From Fuerstiella sp. (GTDB lineage: Bacteria; Planctomycetota; Planctomycetia; Planctomycetales; Planctomycetaceae): a stretch of 32,502 nucleotides of DNA. Positions 1 through 8,161 of the stretch are shown piece after piece. The stretch covers positions 1 to 32,502 of the forward strand of contig JAQWLN010000179.1 in the NCBI GenBank assembly GCA_029247265.1. Direction: 5' to 3'. Made by a program: the position numbers and the translations under genes. Position 1 is the stretch's first letter. Each line of letters starts with the position of its first letter. Under the pieces are notes generated by a model. It saw nothing but the letters and a program-made list of their open reading frames with translations. It ran no database searches and had not been told where the DNA came from.

Positions 1-241
1 TATCCAAAGCCTGGTCCGCCACCAGTTTCTTCAGCTGAGAATTCTCTTTCTGAAGAGCCTTCAGCTCCTTGGCCATTTCCGGTGCCATGCTGCCGTACTT
101 CTGACGCCAGCGGTCATAAGTATGCTGGACAATCCCCAGCACCTTGCAAACCTCGGGCACCTTCCTGCCCTTACCGAGTTCCACGTCGGCACGGCGCAGC
201 ATGGGAATGATCTGATCAACATCGTAACGTTTCTTAGGTAT
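1..241 (-). CDS. IS3-family transposase OrfA (partial, no standard start codon)
   Basis: OrfA is the DNA-binding helix-turn-helix half of IS3-family transposases, normally joined to OrfB by -1 frameshifting. Read on the minus strand it gives KKRYDVDQIIPMLRRADVEL, then a helix-turn-helix segment with VCKVLGIVQHTYDRWRQKYG, then a leucine-zipper-like coiled coil (MAKELKALQKENSQLKKLV) and ADQALD at the edge. The frame is intact throughout. A stop lies just upstream at 281-283, and between it and the first ATG (202-200, inside the conserved N-terminus) there is no ATG, GTG or TTG. The family alignment suggests that translation should begin near the ATA at 241-239. So the start may be a mutated ATG, or a rare start codon may be used. 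The family call is firm; activity is doubtful. Confidence 0.75.
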   Translation of the reverse strand, partial: MPKKRYDVDQIIPMLRRADVELGKGRKVPEVCKVLGIVQHTYDRWRQKYGSMAPEMAKELKALQKENSQLKKLVADQALD

Positions 242-418
242 CTGAAAATTCTTTCCGGGCTTCGCCCGGTCTGGATTCTCTCATATACGCTGGCACCGTT
301 CACGGGGCTAAGGTCAAACAGTCAGGTTCGGCACAACGCAACGCGCCGGAACGGTGTGGTAGCTCACAAAGCCTGCGACAAAGGACATGGCAGCAGCTTC
401 GTGTCGATGGACACCTCA
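1..418 (-). mobile_element. IS3-family insertion sequence, left part (cut by window edge)
   Basis: The block holds the OrfA of an IS3-family element running off the left edge, so OrfB (the DDE integrase) and the other terminus are outside the window. The outer boundary is uncertain. IS3-type ends normally begin TG, and on the minus strand a TGAGGTGTCCATCGACA stretch starts at 418, which is a plausible terminal inverted repeat. Without the other end I cannot confirm it. The boundary is inference; the IS3 assignment rests on the protein. Confidence 0.55.
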
Positions 419-776
419 AAATGAAAGTCTCTCACTGCCATTTTCAAACGACGACCTGGAAATGACTTGCGTGATGTGTTGTTGTCGGTGCGTTTCTCGC
501 TTGCCGTCGTTGTCGACGCTTGACGCTTCTGTTTCTCAGCTGGGGTAGTTGCGTTGTTTGCATTGCTGCTTGGGTGGTTTTCTGGTGTGAATCAGCTCTT
601 AACGATATCGGTTACGTTGTCAAATAAAGTCGGCGGTTCGTTCCAGTTTTCGGGCATCCTTTGTTAGGCTTGAATGTTCCACATTGCGGTGGCTGAAGGT
701 CGGCACGCCTTAACATCGTTTTGATGCTTCCTCCTTCAGTGATCCCTCTACGGCCTTCCTTTTTCGGAGACGTGTT
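419..776. other. Non-coding stretch between IS3 element and EF-hand gene
   Basis: There is no convincing coding frame and no tRNA-like structure here. It is T/G-rich and presumably carries the promoter of the EF-hand gene that follows. I could not pick out a convincing -35/-10 pair. A GGAG at 765-768 is that gene's ribosome binding site. Confidence 0.5.
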
Positions 777-1595
777 ATGTCTGGCGACCTTGCAAGTGAA
801 ACAAGTTCAAGCGGAGTATCACCGTTGCGAAAGTCGGTTTCTGCACTAGTTCTGTGCGTCCTGGCGATTGTGTTGGTGATAGAGTTGCGAGCCGGATTGG
901 GGCACATGCTCACGGGAAAAATGCTACAGGAAAAATCGCCGGACGGAGTGTTTGGTGAACTGCCACTGCTTGAGTTCGAACCCCTGCTCATTTTTAGCCC
1001 TTCCAGAGGCATCGTTCGAGAGAACGATACTGAGGTCGAATACAAGTATTCATGGTTCAGCTTGTTGCGTCCATTGCTGTCACGTCCGGAAGCAGCGTAC
1101 TACGTTGTTGTCAGCACGGACACATCACAAAGCGTGCGGCGATACAACACAGAACCTCCGACGGAGCAGGATATGGCGTTGGCAGCCAGCCAGTCGGAAT
1201 ATTCTGATGCATCCGTAGACGACGACATGGAGTTGCCCGGAGGTGGTGGTGGACCTGGCGGCGGAGGACCTGGCGGCGGATTTGACCCTGCTGCAATCTT
1301 TGATCGTCTGGACGAGAATGAAGATGACAAGTTGACGGATGAGGAGCTAAGTGGACGAGTGCAGGACCGTATCGCCGACTTCGACAAAGACAGCGACGGA
1401 GAGCTTACTCGAGAGGAATTCACAGAAGGCATGCGGGAAGTAATTGCCCGTGGTGGTGGAGGACAACGTGGAGGTAGAGGCGGCGACGGCGAGCGTCAAC
1501 AACGCCGTGTGCGACCTGAGATTGAGGATGATACTGCTACCGAAAACGAGAAGGCTGCGGACGAGAAGGCTGCGGATGAGAAGGCTGCGGAATGA
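777..1595 (+). CDS. Membrane-anchored EF-hand, glycine-rich protein
   Basis: A 272-aa protein of unknown role. Residues about 18-40 form one hydrophobic helix, so it is probably anchored with its C-terminal part outside the cytoplasm. After about 110 residues of unrecognised sequence comes a glycine/proline run (about 154-168). Two EF-hand calcium loops follow: 179-190 (DENEDDKLTDEE) and 203-214 (DKDSDGELTREE). The second fits the canonical D-x-D-x-D-G-x-x-x-x-x-E pattern; the first has K instead of G at its sixth/seventh position but keeps the acidic ligands. A second Gly/Arg-rich run and an acidic tail made of EKAAD repeats end the protein. The start is supported by GGAG 8 bases upstream. 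Such EF-hand proteins with glycine-rich linkers are common in Planctomycetes. Calcium binding is inferred from the loops; partner and function are unknown. Confidence 0.8.
   Translation: MSGDLASETSSSGVSPLRKSVSALVLCVLAIVLVIELRAGLGHMLTGKMLQEKSPDGVFGELPLLEFEPLLIFSPSRGIVRENDTEVEYKYSWFSLLRPLLSRPEAAYYVVVSTDTSQSVRRYNTEPPTEQDMALAASQSEYSDASVDDDMELPGGGGGPGGGGPGGGFDPAAIFDRLDENEDDKLTDEELSGRVQDRIADFDKDSDGELTREEFTEGMREVIARGGGGQRGGRGGDGERQQRRVRPEIEDDTATENEKAADEKAADEKAAE
1548..1592 (+). repeat. 15-bp in-frame tandem repeat, three copies
   Basis: Three tandem copies of GAGAAGGCTGCGGAn, differing only at the last base (C, T, A), encode EKAAD-EKAAD-EKAAE at the C-terminus of the EF-hand protein. The near-identity at DNA level points to recent slippage, so copy number may vary between strains. 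Confidence 0.9.
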
Positions 1596-1905
1596 GCGTT
1601 CTCAGGTGGCCTTGTTAGTCAATCGTACGTCCGTGTGCATACCGCATTCTGGGGGAGACAGGCAGGGGACTCAGCAATATCCGCATGGGCGTGCGATAGT
1701 TTTTGAGAGTGAAGTTTGCTTTCCTCTGTTTTTGCGACACTTGGAATCTCCGTTCCGTGAATCGGGGATTTTTTCATGCGCTGATCGCTGTTTGCCGGGA
1801 CGCATTCACGTCGACGCAAGTCTTGAGATGCTGTAATCTGCCGCCATTCGAAATTGTTATTCCGTGATCTCATTGGATGACATCTTCAGGGAAGGAGCGT
1901 TGGCG
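1596..1905. other. Non-coding stretch
   Basis: I see no supported gene here. The last bases hold the ribosome binding site (GGAG at 1894-1897) of the next gene. An upstream in-frame ATG at 1864 lacks such a site and would put extra residues ahead of an already long N-terminal region. Confidence 0.5.
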
Positions 1906-3351
1906 ATGGCTCGACGGAATTTACTAAAGGCTGCGTGGCAGCCAGTCAGCAGATCAGACGTGCGACCGCATAGGGGCATCTCGAGACACCCGGCTGCGGA
2001 ACCGGCGAACAGGTCATTCACTTTCGGTTGCCTGCTGGTCGCTGTTTGCGTTCAGCCTGCGGCTGTCGCAGACGAAAAACGAGATGCTGCAGTGACTTTT
2101 TCGTCGGCAGATAGATCTGCGCACGTCAGCGCTGTCGATTACAAGATCGAAATTCGCGGTGAAATCCGGATACCTGGTGCCGGAGGGACGCGGTCATTGC
2201 CAATGGAGTCGCGCGGCGCGTTTCGATTCGAGCAACGATCTTTGCCGACAGATCTGGGGGGACCGTTCACGTTGCGTGCAATTCGTAAATTTAGCGCTGC
2301 TGGCACAAAGACAAATGTAGGCAGCGGAACTAACACGGAAGTCTCCCTGTCGAATTCGTACCGGACCATTCACACGTTCGGGTCTGACAGAGGATTGGTT
2401 CATGTCTCACCAAACTACGCATTGCCGCGCCAACAACTGGATTTGTTACAAATGCCGTGTGATGTCCTTGTCGCCAATGGACTGCTGCCGTCGACTGCTG
2501 TGAACGTCGGTGACAGGTGGAACAACGATGACTGGGCCCTGCCGATGTTGACGGGGGTCGAAGCTGTCATCGAGCAGTCGTCCACGTGTGAACTGAAAAC
2601 TGCAGATGACAAGACCGCCACGGTGCTGTTCAAGGGCCGATTACACGGTGCGATATTGGGTTCTGAGTCGACCGTGTCAATCAGCGGTGAATTCACTGTG
2701 CACCGCGAGAGCGGCATGATTACGTCACTGACAGCGACACAGAAGGAAGAACGTTCGCCGGGACCAGTCAGCCCAGGACTGAACGTCACGGCCTCAATTG
2801 TCTGGGTTCAGTCGCCCGTTAGTACGGAACCCGGAACTCCGGATGCATTGACTGAAACGGCTCCGACTGATCGTTCCCTGATGTTGCTGTTACAGACGCC
2901 ATTGAAGCTGCAGTTAACACACACTCGCGAATGGCATTTGTTTCACGAAACGTCGTCGGTCCTGATGATGCGTCAGCTGCGCGAAGGTAATCTGATTTCT
3001 CAGTGTAATATTTCCAGCGCGGTGACGGTTGCTGCAAAACAGCACACGCCGGACCGCGATTTTCTGTCGGACGTGACTGAATCGGTCAAGGAAAGAAACG
3101 GTCGCGTGGTGAAAGAAGAAACAGTACGAGACGACACTGCGTGGCGTATTCGTCACATCCGCGCAATCGGTGATGCCAGTGGGAAAGTGATTGTGTGGGA
3201 CTACTATTTATGTGCCACCGCTACAGGTGAACAGTTTTCAATGGTGTTCTCGCACGCTCAGGATGATGCCGGGTTGTTCGGCGATGAGGCAGCAAAGTTA
3301 TTGTCCGGACTGCGAATTGCCCGTAAACGGCCAGCGTTGCCATTTCGGTGA
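1906..3351 (+). CDS. Secreted protein of unknown function
   Basis: A 481-aa protein I do not recognise. The start at 1906 is chosen for GGAG 8 bases upstream. A hydrophobic segment at about 37-50, ending in an AVA-DE signal-peptidase-like site near residue 55, indicates export, though the basic region before it is unusually long (about 36 residues). The mature part is mostly predicted beta-strand. Residues about 70-315 contain a G-D-R-W motif (VGDRW) and alternating strands, reminiscent of planctomycete secreted proteins that score substrate-like beta domains. After a Ser/Pro/Thr linker, a second module (about 330-475) ends in a region resembling a lipoprotein-like alpha/beta fold. There is no catalytic motif I can name. 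It stands alone, 426 bp ahead of the protease gene. Confidence 0.7.
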   Translation: MARRNLLKAAWQPVSRSDVRPHRGISRHPAAEPANRSFTFGCLLVAVCVQPAAVADEKRDAAVTFSSADRSAHVSAVDYKIEIRGEIRIPGAGGTRSLPMESRGAFRFEQRSLPTDLGGPFTLRAIRKFSAAGTKTNVGSGTNTEVSLSNSYRTIHTFGSDRGLVHVSPNYALPRQQLDLLQMPCDVLVANGLLPSTAVNVGDRWNNDDWALPMLTGVEAVIEQSSTCELKTADDKTATVLFKGRLHGAILGSESTVSISGEFTVHRESGMITSLTATQKEERSPGPVSPGLNVTASIVWVQSPVSTEPGTPDALTETAPTDRSLMLLLQTPLKLQLTHTREWHLFHETSSVLMMRQLREGNLISQCNISSAVTVAAKQHTPDRDFLSDVTESVKERNGRVVKEETVRDDTAWRIRHIRAIGDASGKVIVWDYYLCATATGEQFSMVFSHAQDDAGLFGDEAAKLLSGLRIARKRPALPFR

Positions 3352-3777
3352 TCTGTGGTAACCCAGTCTCTGGTCGAGGCTGAGTACCGCAGGAGGACGT
3401 GTGAACGCGGTCAAATACAGAATACGCAAAGGGGGGCGGAAACCTTCGCAGAATTATGTCGGCGCGTCTCATCGAGCGGCAACTATTAGTGTTAATGTGC
3501 ACGTCGCTGACGTACTGAAACGTGGCAGAACCTGCCCAACGGGCATAACTTGTGCCACAGCCGTTCGTGTTGGGCCAGTCGCCAAGTGAGACTGTTTGTA
3601 TGTTTGCTGAGACAAACACCTTGCGACGAAGATCACTTGTCGTCTACGATCTCTGGGTTGCTCTCGATCGTTTCCGAACGGCTGTCGGTTCAGACGCGAT
3701 GTGCGTGTGACTTCTGGTCGCTACAAGACATAAATAAGTCGCTGATTAGCAGTGATCAGCTATATGAGGAATTCAAT
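3352..3777. other. Intergenic stretch with a possible tiny ORF
   Basis: This is the upstream region of the protease gene. It contains a perfect AGGAGG at 3391-3396, only 4 bases before a GTG at 3401 (see the next entry). AGGA at 3767-3770 is the ribosome binding site of the protease gene. I see no RNA gene. Confidence 0.45.
3401..3589 (+). CDS. Possible small basic protein (GTG start), doubtful
   Basis: A 62-aa frame begins with GTG right after a perfect AGGAGG (3391-3396), which is striking in a genome where such sites are often weak. The product would be basic (KYRIRKGGRKPSQ near the start) with two Cys near the end and no membrane segment. I recognise no family, and the spacing of 4 bases is short. 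It may be chance. Confidence 0.18.
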   Translation: MNAVKYRIRKGGRKPSQNYVGASHRAATISVNVHVADVLKRGRTCPTGITCATAVRVGPVAK

Positions 3778-5826
3778 ATGAAATGGGAACTGAAAAATCG
3801 GCTCTTTGCTGGGCTTGTTCTGCTGATTTCAGTCGGTTCGCTGACTGCCGCGGATTCTGCAAATGTTACAGATGACGACGGCACGACCGGTCGCATGGTT
3901 GCCGACATGGTTAGTTCCCGCCATATCAATCACCCCGATATCAATGACGACATATCGACGCGTCTGTTAAATCGCTACGTCGATGTCTGGGATCCTCAGA
4001 AACTCTACTTTTCCCAGGCAGACATCGATTCGTTTCGGCAGTCATCGCGGCAACTGGACGACCAGATTCGTGCGGGAAACGTCAAGTTTGCCAGCACGGT
4101 GTTTGATCGTTATCAACAGCGGATGGGTGAACGAGCTTCGTTGATCGAACAGTTAATTGATACCGATCATGACTTCACCGTCGAAGAAGAAATGATTCTG
4201 GATCCGGATGATCGCGAGTGGTCGAAAACAGAAGCCGAACTATCAGAGCACTGGCGAAAACGTATCAAGTTTGACCTGCTGATTCTGAAACTGGACGATA
4301 CGGATCTGGCAGAAGCCCGTACACGACTGCACAAGCGATATGACCGCAATCGTAATCTGCTGAGACAGACAGAAGCTCATGAAGTTCTTGAACTTTACCT
4401 GTCGTCCATGACTCACTGCCTTGATCCTCACTCCAGCTACATGTCACCGCAGACTCTGGAAGATTTTCGGATCAATATGGAACTCAAGCTGGAAGGTATT
4501 GGCGCCCGGTTGAAATACGACGATGGCTACACGGTAGTCGAGGACGTCATCAAAGGCGGGGCGGCTGCAGCGAACGGGAATCTGGTCAAGGGAGATAAGA
4601 TTATCGGTGTCGACCCGGACGGCCCGGGCGGGACATCAGAAACCATCGACGTTGTTGAGATGAAGCTTTCCAAAGTCGTGGAAAAGATCCGCGGTCGCAG
4701 CGGTACTAAAGTGACCCTGCAGGTCAAGAAGGAAGAAGGCGGCATTGAAGATTACACGATGACGCGGCAGACCGTGAAATTGACCGAACAGGAAGTCAAA
4801 GGCGAGATTATTGAAGCTTCGTCCTGGATCGAGGGACGATCCGGTCGAATCGGCGTTCTTAATATCCCGTCGTTCTACCGTGACTTTCGCGAAGCGTCCC
4901 GTGGAGGTGATTTCAAGAGCACAAGCCGAGATGTCAAGAAAGTCCTGGCCCGGTTCCGCGAACAGGGTGTTGATTCATTAATCGTTGATCTGCGCTGGAA
5001 TGGTGGTGGCGCGTTGAGCGAAGCCATCGAAGTGTCAGGTCTGTTTATTCCCAAGGGGCCGATTGTCCAGGTTCGGGAACCGGACAACGCTGTGACGCCG
5101 TACAATGACGAAGACCCCGATATGTATTGGCGTAAGCCGATGGTCGTTGTTTGTAACCGACTGTCTGCTTCAGCCTCAGAAATTTTTGCGGGAGCCATTA
5201 AGGATTACCGCAGAGGCGTCGTGATTGGTGATAAGACGACTCACGGCAAAGGCACTGTGCAGAACGTGATGAACGTCGCCAGTCGGCTGAATTTGTTCGG
5301 TAAGGATCGAGGGGCCCTAAAACTGACCATCAGTAAATTCTACCGAGTCAATGGTGACAGTACCCAGAATAAGGGCGTTGTCTCTGACGTCGTGCTGCCG
5401 TCAATCATGAATCATCGCGACATTGGTGAGGACTCGCTGGACAATGCACTCGCATTCGACCGAATTCAACGCGCCGGTTACCTGCCGTTCAGTGCCTACG
5501 TCAGCGACGGTATTACCCGTAAACTGTCCCAGCAGAGTGCCAGCCGTGTTGTCGACGACAAAGACTTCCAGAAAGTGAAGCAGAATGTCGAACGCTACAC
5601 AGAACGAAAGAATCGCAAGACAATTTCGCTGAACGAACAGACCCTCCGTATGGAGGAGGAAGAACTGAAACGCGAGCGCGAAGAGGAAGAAGAGACGATG
5701 AAGAAGGCCAGTGGAAACGATGATGAGAAGGATATCTTTGCGGACAACTTCTACAACCGGGAACTTGTCAATATCTCAATCGACTACTCGGAAATCCTGA
5801 ACGGTCAGCGAACTGCCGGAAAGTAG
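3778..5826 (+). CDS. prc: C-terminal-processing (tail-specific) protease Prc/Tsp, peptidase family S41
   Basis: This exported serine protease degrades or trims periplasmic proteins from their C-termini, using a Ser-Lys dyad. At 682 aa it has the length of the long Prc form. A signal peptide spans about 1-24 (hydrophobic core LFAGLVLLISVG, then LTAAD). The helical N-terminal domain (about 40-225) is followed by a PDZ domain (about 232-325, GIGARL...GDKIIGV) and the S41 core with LIVDLRWNGGGAL. The nucleophile is the serine in SASASEIF (S465 or S467) and the base is Lys491 in HGKGTVQ. A charged Glu/Lys-rich coiled segment (about 620-650) precedes the C-terminal end. The ATG at 3778 is chosen because AGGA lies 7 bases upstream and the signal peptide follows directly. 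Longer upstream frames lack these. It is convergent with folK, 14 bp apart. Confidence 0.93.
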   Translation: MKWELKNRLFAGLVLLISVGSLTAADSANVTDDDGTTGRMVADMVSSRHINHPDINDDISTRLLNRYVDVWDPQKLYFSQADIDSFRQSSRQLDDQIRAGNVKFASTVFDRYQQRMGERASLIEQLIDTDHDFTVEEEMILDPDDREWSKTEAELSEHWRKRIKFDLLILKLDDTDLAEARTRLHKRYDRNRNLLRQTEAHEVLELYLSSMTHCLDPHSSYMSPQTLEDFRINMELKLEGIGARLKYDDGYTVVEDVIKGGAAAANGNLVKGDKIIGVDPDGPGGTSETIDVVEMKLSKVVEKIRGRSGTKVTLQVKKEEGGIEDYTMTRQTVKLTEQEVKGEIIEASSWIEGRSGRIGVLNIPSFYRDFREASRGGDFKSTSRDVKKVLARFREQGVDSLIVDLRWNGGGALSEAIEVSGLFIPKGPIVQVREPDNAVTPYNDEDPDMYWRKPMVVVCNRLSASASEIFAGAIKDYRRGVVIGDKTTHGKGTVQNVMNVASRLNLFGKDRGALKLTISKFYRVNGDSTQNKGVVSDVVLPSIMNHRDIGEDSLDNALAFDRIQRAGYLPFSAYVSDGITRKLSQQSASRVVDDKDFQKVKQNVERYTERKNRKTISLNEQTLRMEEEELKREREEEEETMKKASGNDDEKDIFADNFYNRELVNISIDYSEILNGQRTAGK

Positions 5827-5840
5827 TTATTGGGGCAGCG

Positions 5841-6623
5841 TCAGGAGGGCGCTACGACCGTTCCAAGTGCTGCGGTGAGAAGATTTCGAACTGCTGCCAG
5901 TACCTGAGTTTCAACGCCGGCTGAACGATCAATCGCGACCGTTATCGTACGGTCGGCATGGTTAGGCGGTTGCGTGCGTTCATGGTCGGTGGCGGATTGC
6001 CACGTTAGCTCGATTCGCGCGAAAGCTTTCAGGTCGGTAGGTTCGTGCGCTGTTGTTGACCGCAATCGAAATCGTGCCAGGGAAAACTCCCTGCGGAGTT
6101 GAGATTTCATCCGTTCCAGCGAATACGAAAAATCGTCCCGGTCCACGATGTTCAGCATCAATGGCTCCTGTTGCAGTCGCTCAAAGAGGCTTTGAACGGA
6201 TTCGCCCAGTAGAGGGTGCATCCAGTCGCCGGCAATTTCAGCATGCGGCTGCAGAACGAATCGACGATACCAGAGTCCGGGATGCGGCAGAACCAGAGTT
6301 TCACAGTCCGTAGACTCTTCCGCATACAGCAGCAGATCCAGATCGACCGGCCGAGGACCCCAGTGGACCGTTCGCAGTCGACCGAGCTTGTGTTCGGTCG
6401 CATGCAGCAGTGTTAATACTTCGTCCGGCGGCAGCGGAGTTTCCAGAACGGCGACGGCGTTAAGAAAATCGTCGCCTGCAGCTTCGCCCATTGCCTGGGT
6501 ACGGACCGTGCTGCTGACTCGGCAAACCCGAACGCCGCAATCCGTCAGGTTCGAAAGGGCATCTTCAAAACACTTTGCCGTGTTGGCAAGATTTCCACCG
6601 AGTCCGATTGAACACTCTGTCAC
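5841..6623 (-). CDS. folK: HPPK: 6-hydroxymethyl-7,8-dihydropterin pyrophosphokinase with C-terminal extension
   Basis: HPPK transfers pyrophosphate from ATP to 6-hydroxymethyl-7,8-dihydropterin in cytoplasmic folate synthesis. The 260-aa product starts at a GTG (6623), 7 bases after AAGGA (6634-6630 on this strand). This gives TECSIGLGGNL at the N-terminus, matching the family's start. An upstream in-frame ATG at 6662 would add 13 residues not seen in the family. Signature elements are WGPRPVDLDLLLY (88-100, with the Asp pair D94/D96 that binds magnesium) and PHPGLWYRRFVLQP (113-126). The HPPK domain usually ends near residue 155-160. Here about 100 further residues follow with no domain I recognise, including a RDDFSYSLERMKSQLRREF stretch. 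It lies 63 bp downstream of the pilin gene and may be cotranscribed with it. Confidence 0.88.
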   Translation of the reverse strand: MTECSIGLGGNLANTAKCFEDALSNLTDCGVRVCRVSSTVRTQAMGEAAGDDFLNAVAVLETPLPPDEVLTLLHATEHKLGRLRTVHWGPRPVDLDLLLYAEESTDCETLVLPHPGLWYRRFVLQPHAEIAGDWMHPLLGESVQSLFERLQQEPLMLNIVDRDDFSYSLERMKSQLRREFSLARFRLRSTTAHEPTDLKAFARIELTWQSATDHERTQPPNHADRTITVAIDRSAGVETQVLAAVRNLLTAALGTVVAPS

Positions 6624-6686
6624 ATCGTATTCCTTACGTTTAGCGTACAGACTGTTACGCATAACGTCGGGAAGTGGAAGCGAAGG

Positions 6687-6869
6687 CTAGAAACCGTTGG
6701 CATTCAGTTCCGTATTGATGTCGGTCCACCAGTCAAGGACGCTGTTGCCAGTCGCTGTAATGCCAATGAGGACGACAAGCAGAATCATCGCCAGCATCAC
6801 GCAATATTCGACGGTCGTCGCTCCGTCAGTGTCGTCCAAAAATGACTGAACAGTTTTCCAGAATTGCAT
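6687..6869 (-). CDS. Flp/Fap-type (class IVb) pilin
   Basis: A 60-aa prepilin of Tad-type adhesive pili. The short leader ends at Gly16; cleavage before Ala17 puts Glu21 at mature position +5, followed by Tyr22, the Glu-Tyr pair typical of Flp pilins (GATTVEYCVML). A single hydrophobic helix covers about 17-40. The ATG at 6869 is preceded by GAGG (6882-6879) with good spacing; a GTG at 6884 is a less likely start. No other Tad/Flp genes (tadA, rcpA, tadV) are visible nearby, so its secretion machinery must be encoded elsewhere if it is used. It is followed by folK on the same strand, which is probably coincidental to function. Confidence 0.85.
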   Translation of the reverse strand: MQFWKTVQSFLDDTDGATTVEYCVMLAMILLVVLIGITATGNSVLDWWTDINTELNANGF

Positions 6870-7221
6870 AGTCGGCGGCCTCACAGCAGCTTTTGTCTAC
6901 TATGCACTCTAGGTTGTCAGTGGGTCGTGGCAAATCGGTAGTCGGAAATGTGTGCGAAATTAAGCAGGCGCAGAACGGACAACCGTTACGTTCTGCGCCG
7001 CTGAGTACTGAATTTCCCGGTCAACCCCCGCCTTTGTGGCGGACTCGCCTGTTTTCGCGGGGAATCCTTCGAAGTTTCTGATTGTTGCACCCATATGACT
7101 CCCGATTCACAGCGTGGTGCCTACATTTCCGTCCATCGCGCACGAATCACAGTGTCGGGGCAGGATGCCCCATTCGGTGACATGCGTTTTTCACTGCACT
7201 TCAGCCCCTGCTTTCGAGAAT
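6870..7221. other. Divergent intergenic region between pilin and pyrF
   Basis: This presumably holds promoters for both directions. The one structure I see is a small perfect hairpin at 7157-7171 (GGGGCA, 3-base loop, TGCCCC), 50 bp before the pyrF start, which could lie in its leader. Longer upstream starts for pyrF exist in frame but encode sequence unlike the family. Confidence 0.4.
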
Positions 7222-8157
7222 ATGCCCAGTTACTCAGAACGACTTATTGCTCGCGTTGGACAACTCAATACCCCTGCATTGGTCGGGCTGGATCCGCGGT
7301 GGGAGCAATTGCCGGCAGAGGTGAAGGAAGCCGCTCAGTCGGCGGGCGGCAGCGACGCGGCCATCATGGCCCGAGGTTTTGAAAGCTTCTGCTGCGAAAT
7401 CGTGGATATCGTCGCTCCGCTGGTTCCCGCAGTGAAGCCACAGGTGGCGTTTTTCGAACAACTCGGCCCTGCAGGATTCACGGCCCTTGCTAGGGTCATC
7501 AGTCATGCCCGCGCGGCGGGGTTGGTTGTGATTGCCGACGCCAAACGTGGTGACATCGGCTCGACGGCAACTGCCTACGCCGATGCATGGCTGGCCGGTG
7601 AAGATCCTGAAGCGGCACCGTTTGGTGCTGATGCGTTAACAGTCAACGCGTATCTCGGGGACGACACGCTGCAGCCGTTCGTCGAAAAAGCTGTTAGTAA
7701 CAGTGCCGGGCTCTACATTCTTGTGCGCACCAGCAATCCGGGCGCTGCGACGTTTCAGGATCGATCGTCGAAGGGGCAGAAACTTTTCGAAACGGTCGCT
7801 GATGTCGTGCAGCAACTCAATTCAAATCACTGGCCGGACGACGATTACGGCTCCATTGGTGCAGTCGTGGGAGCCACATGGCCGGAGGAACTGAAGTCCT
7901 TGCGCCGACGAATGCCCAACACACCGTTTCTGGTACCGGGCTATGGAAGCCAGGGGGGCACCGCAGCCGACGTCGCCGGTGCATTCGACCCGAATGGCCA
8001 CGGCGCGCTGGTGAACAGTTCTCGCGGAATCAACTTTGCGTTTCAAAAGAAGGAGTACGCGGAGCAGTTTGGTCCTGCGGGCTGGCGAAATGCGATTGAA
8101 GCCGCCACGCGTCAGATGATCGCCGACCTGCGGAAGCATGTTCCGGCAACACCGTAG
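7222..8157 (+). CDS. pyrF: Orotidine 5'-phosphate decarboxylase (long form)
   Basis: PyrF decarboxylates OMP to UMP, the last step of pyrimidine synthesis, in the cytoplasm. The 311-aa product belongs to the longer bacterial subgroup (about 270-310 aa). Visible motifs are GLDPRW near the N-terminus (about 22-27), [10 protein letters not shown] (71-80), the catalytic [13 protein letters not shown] stretch (Asp106, Lys108, Asp111), and the phosphate-binding VPGYGSQGG (238-246) plus NSSRGI (255-260). The ATG at 7222 gives the usual [12 protein letters not shown] beginning; its ribosome binding site is weak (GAGAA). The gene is convergent with the TPR gene, with only 4 bases between the stops. 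No other pyr gene is in the window. Confidence 0.95.
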   Translation: MPSYSERLIARVGQLNTPALVGLDPRWEQLPAEVKEAAQSAGGSDAAIMARGFESFCCEIVDIVAPLVPAVKPQVAFFEQLGPAGFTALARVISHARAAGLVVIADAKRGDIGSTATAYADAWLAGEDPEAAPFGADALTVNAYLGDDTLQPFVEKAVSNSAGLYILVRTSNPGAATFQDRSSKGQKLFETVADVVQQLNSNHWPDDDYGSIGAVVGATWPEELKSLRRRMPNTPFLVPGYGSQGGTAADVAGAFDPNGHGALVNSSRGINFAFQKKEYAEQFGPAGWRNAIEAATRQMIADLRKHVPATP

Positions 8158-8161
8158 TCGT

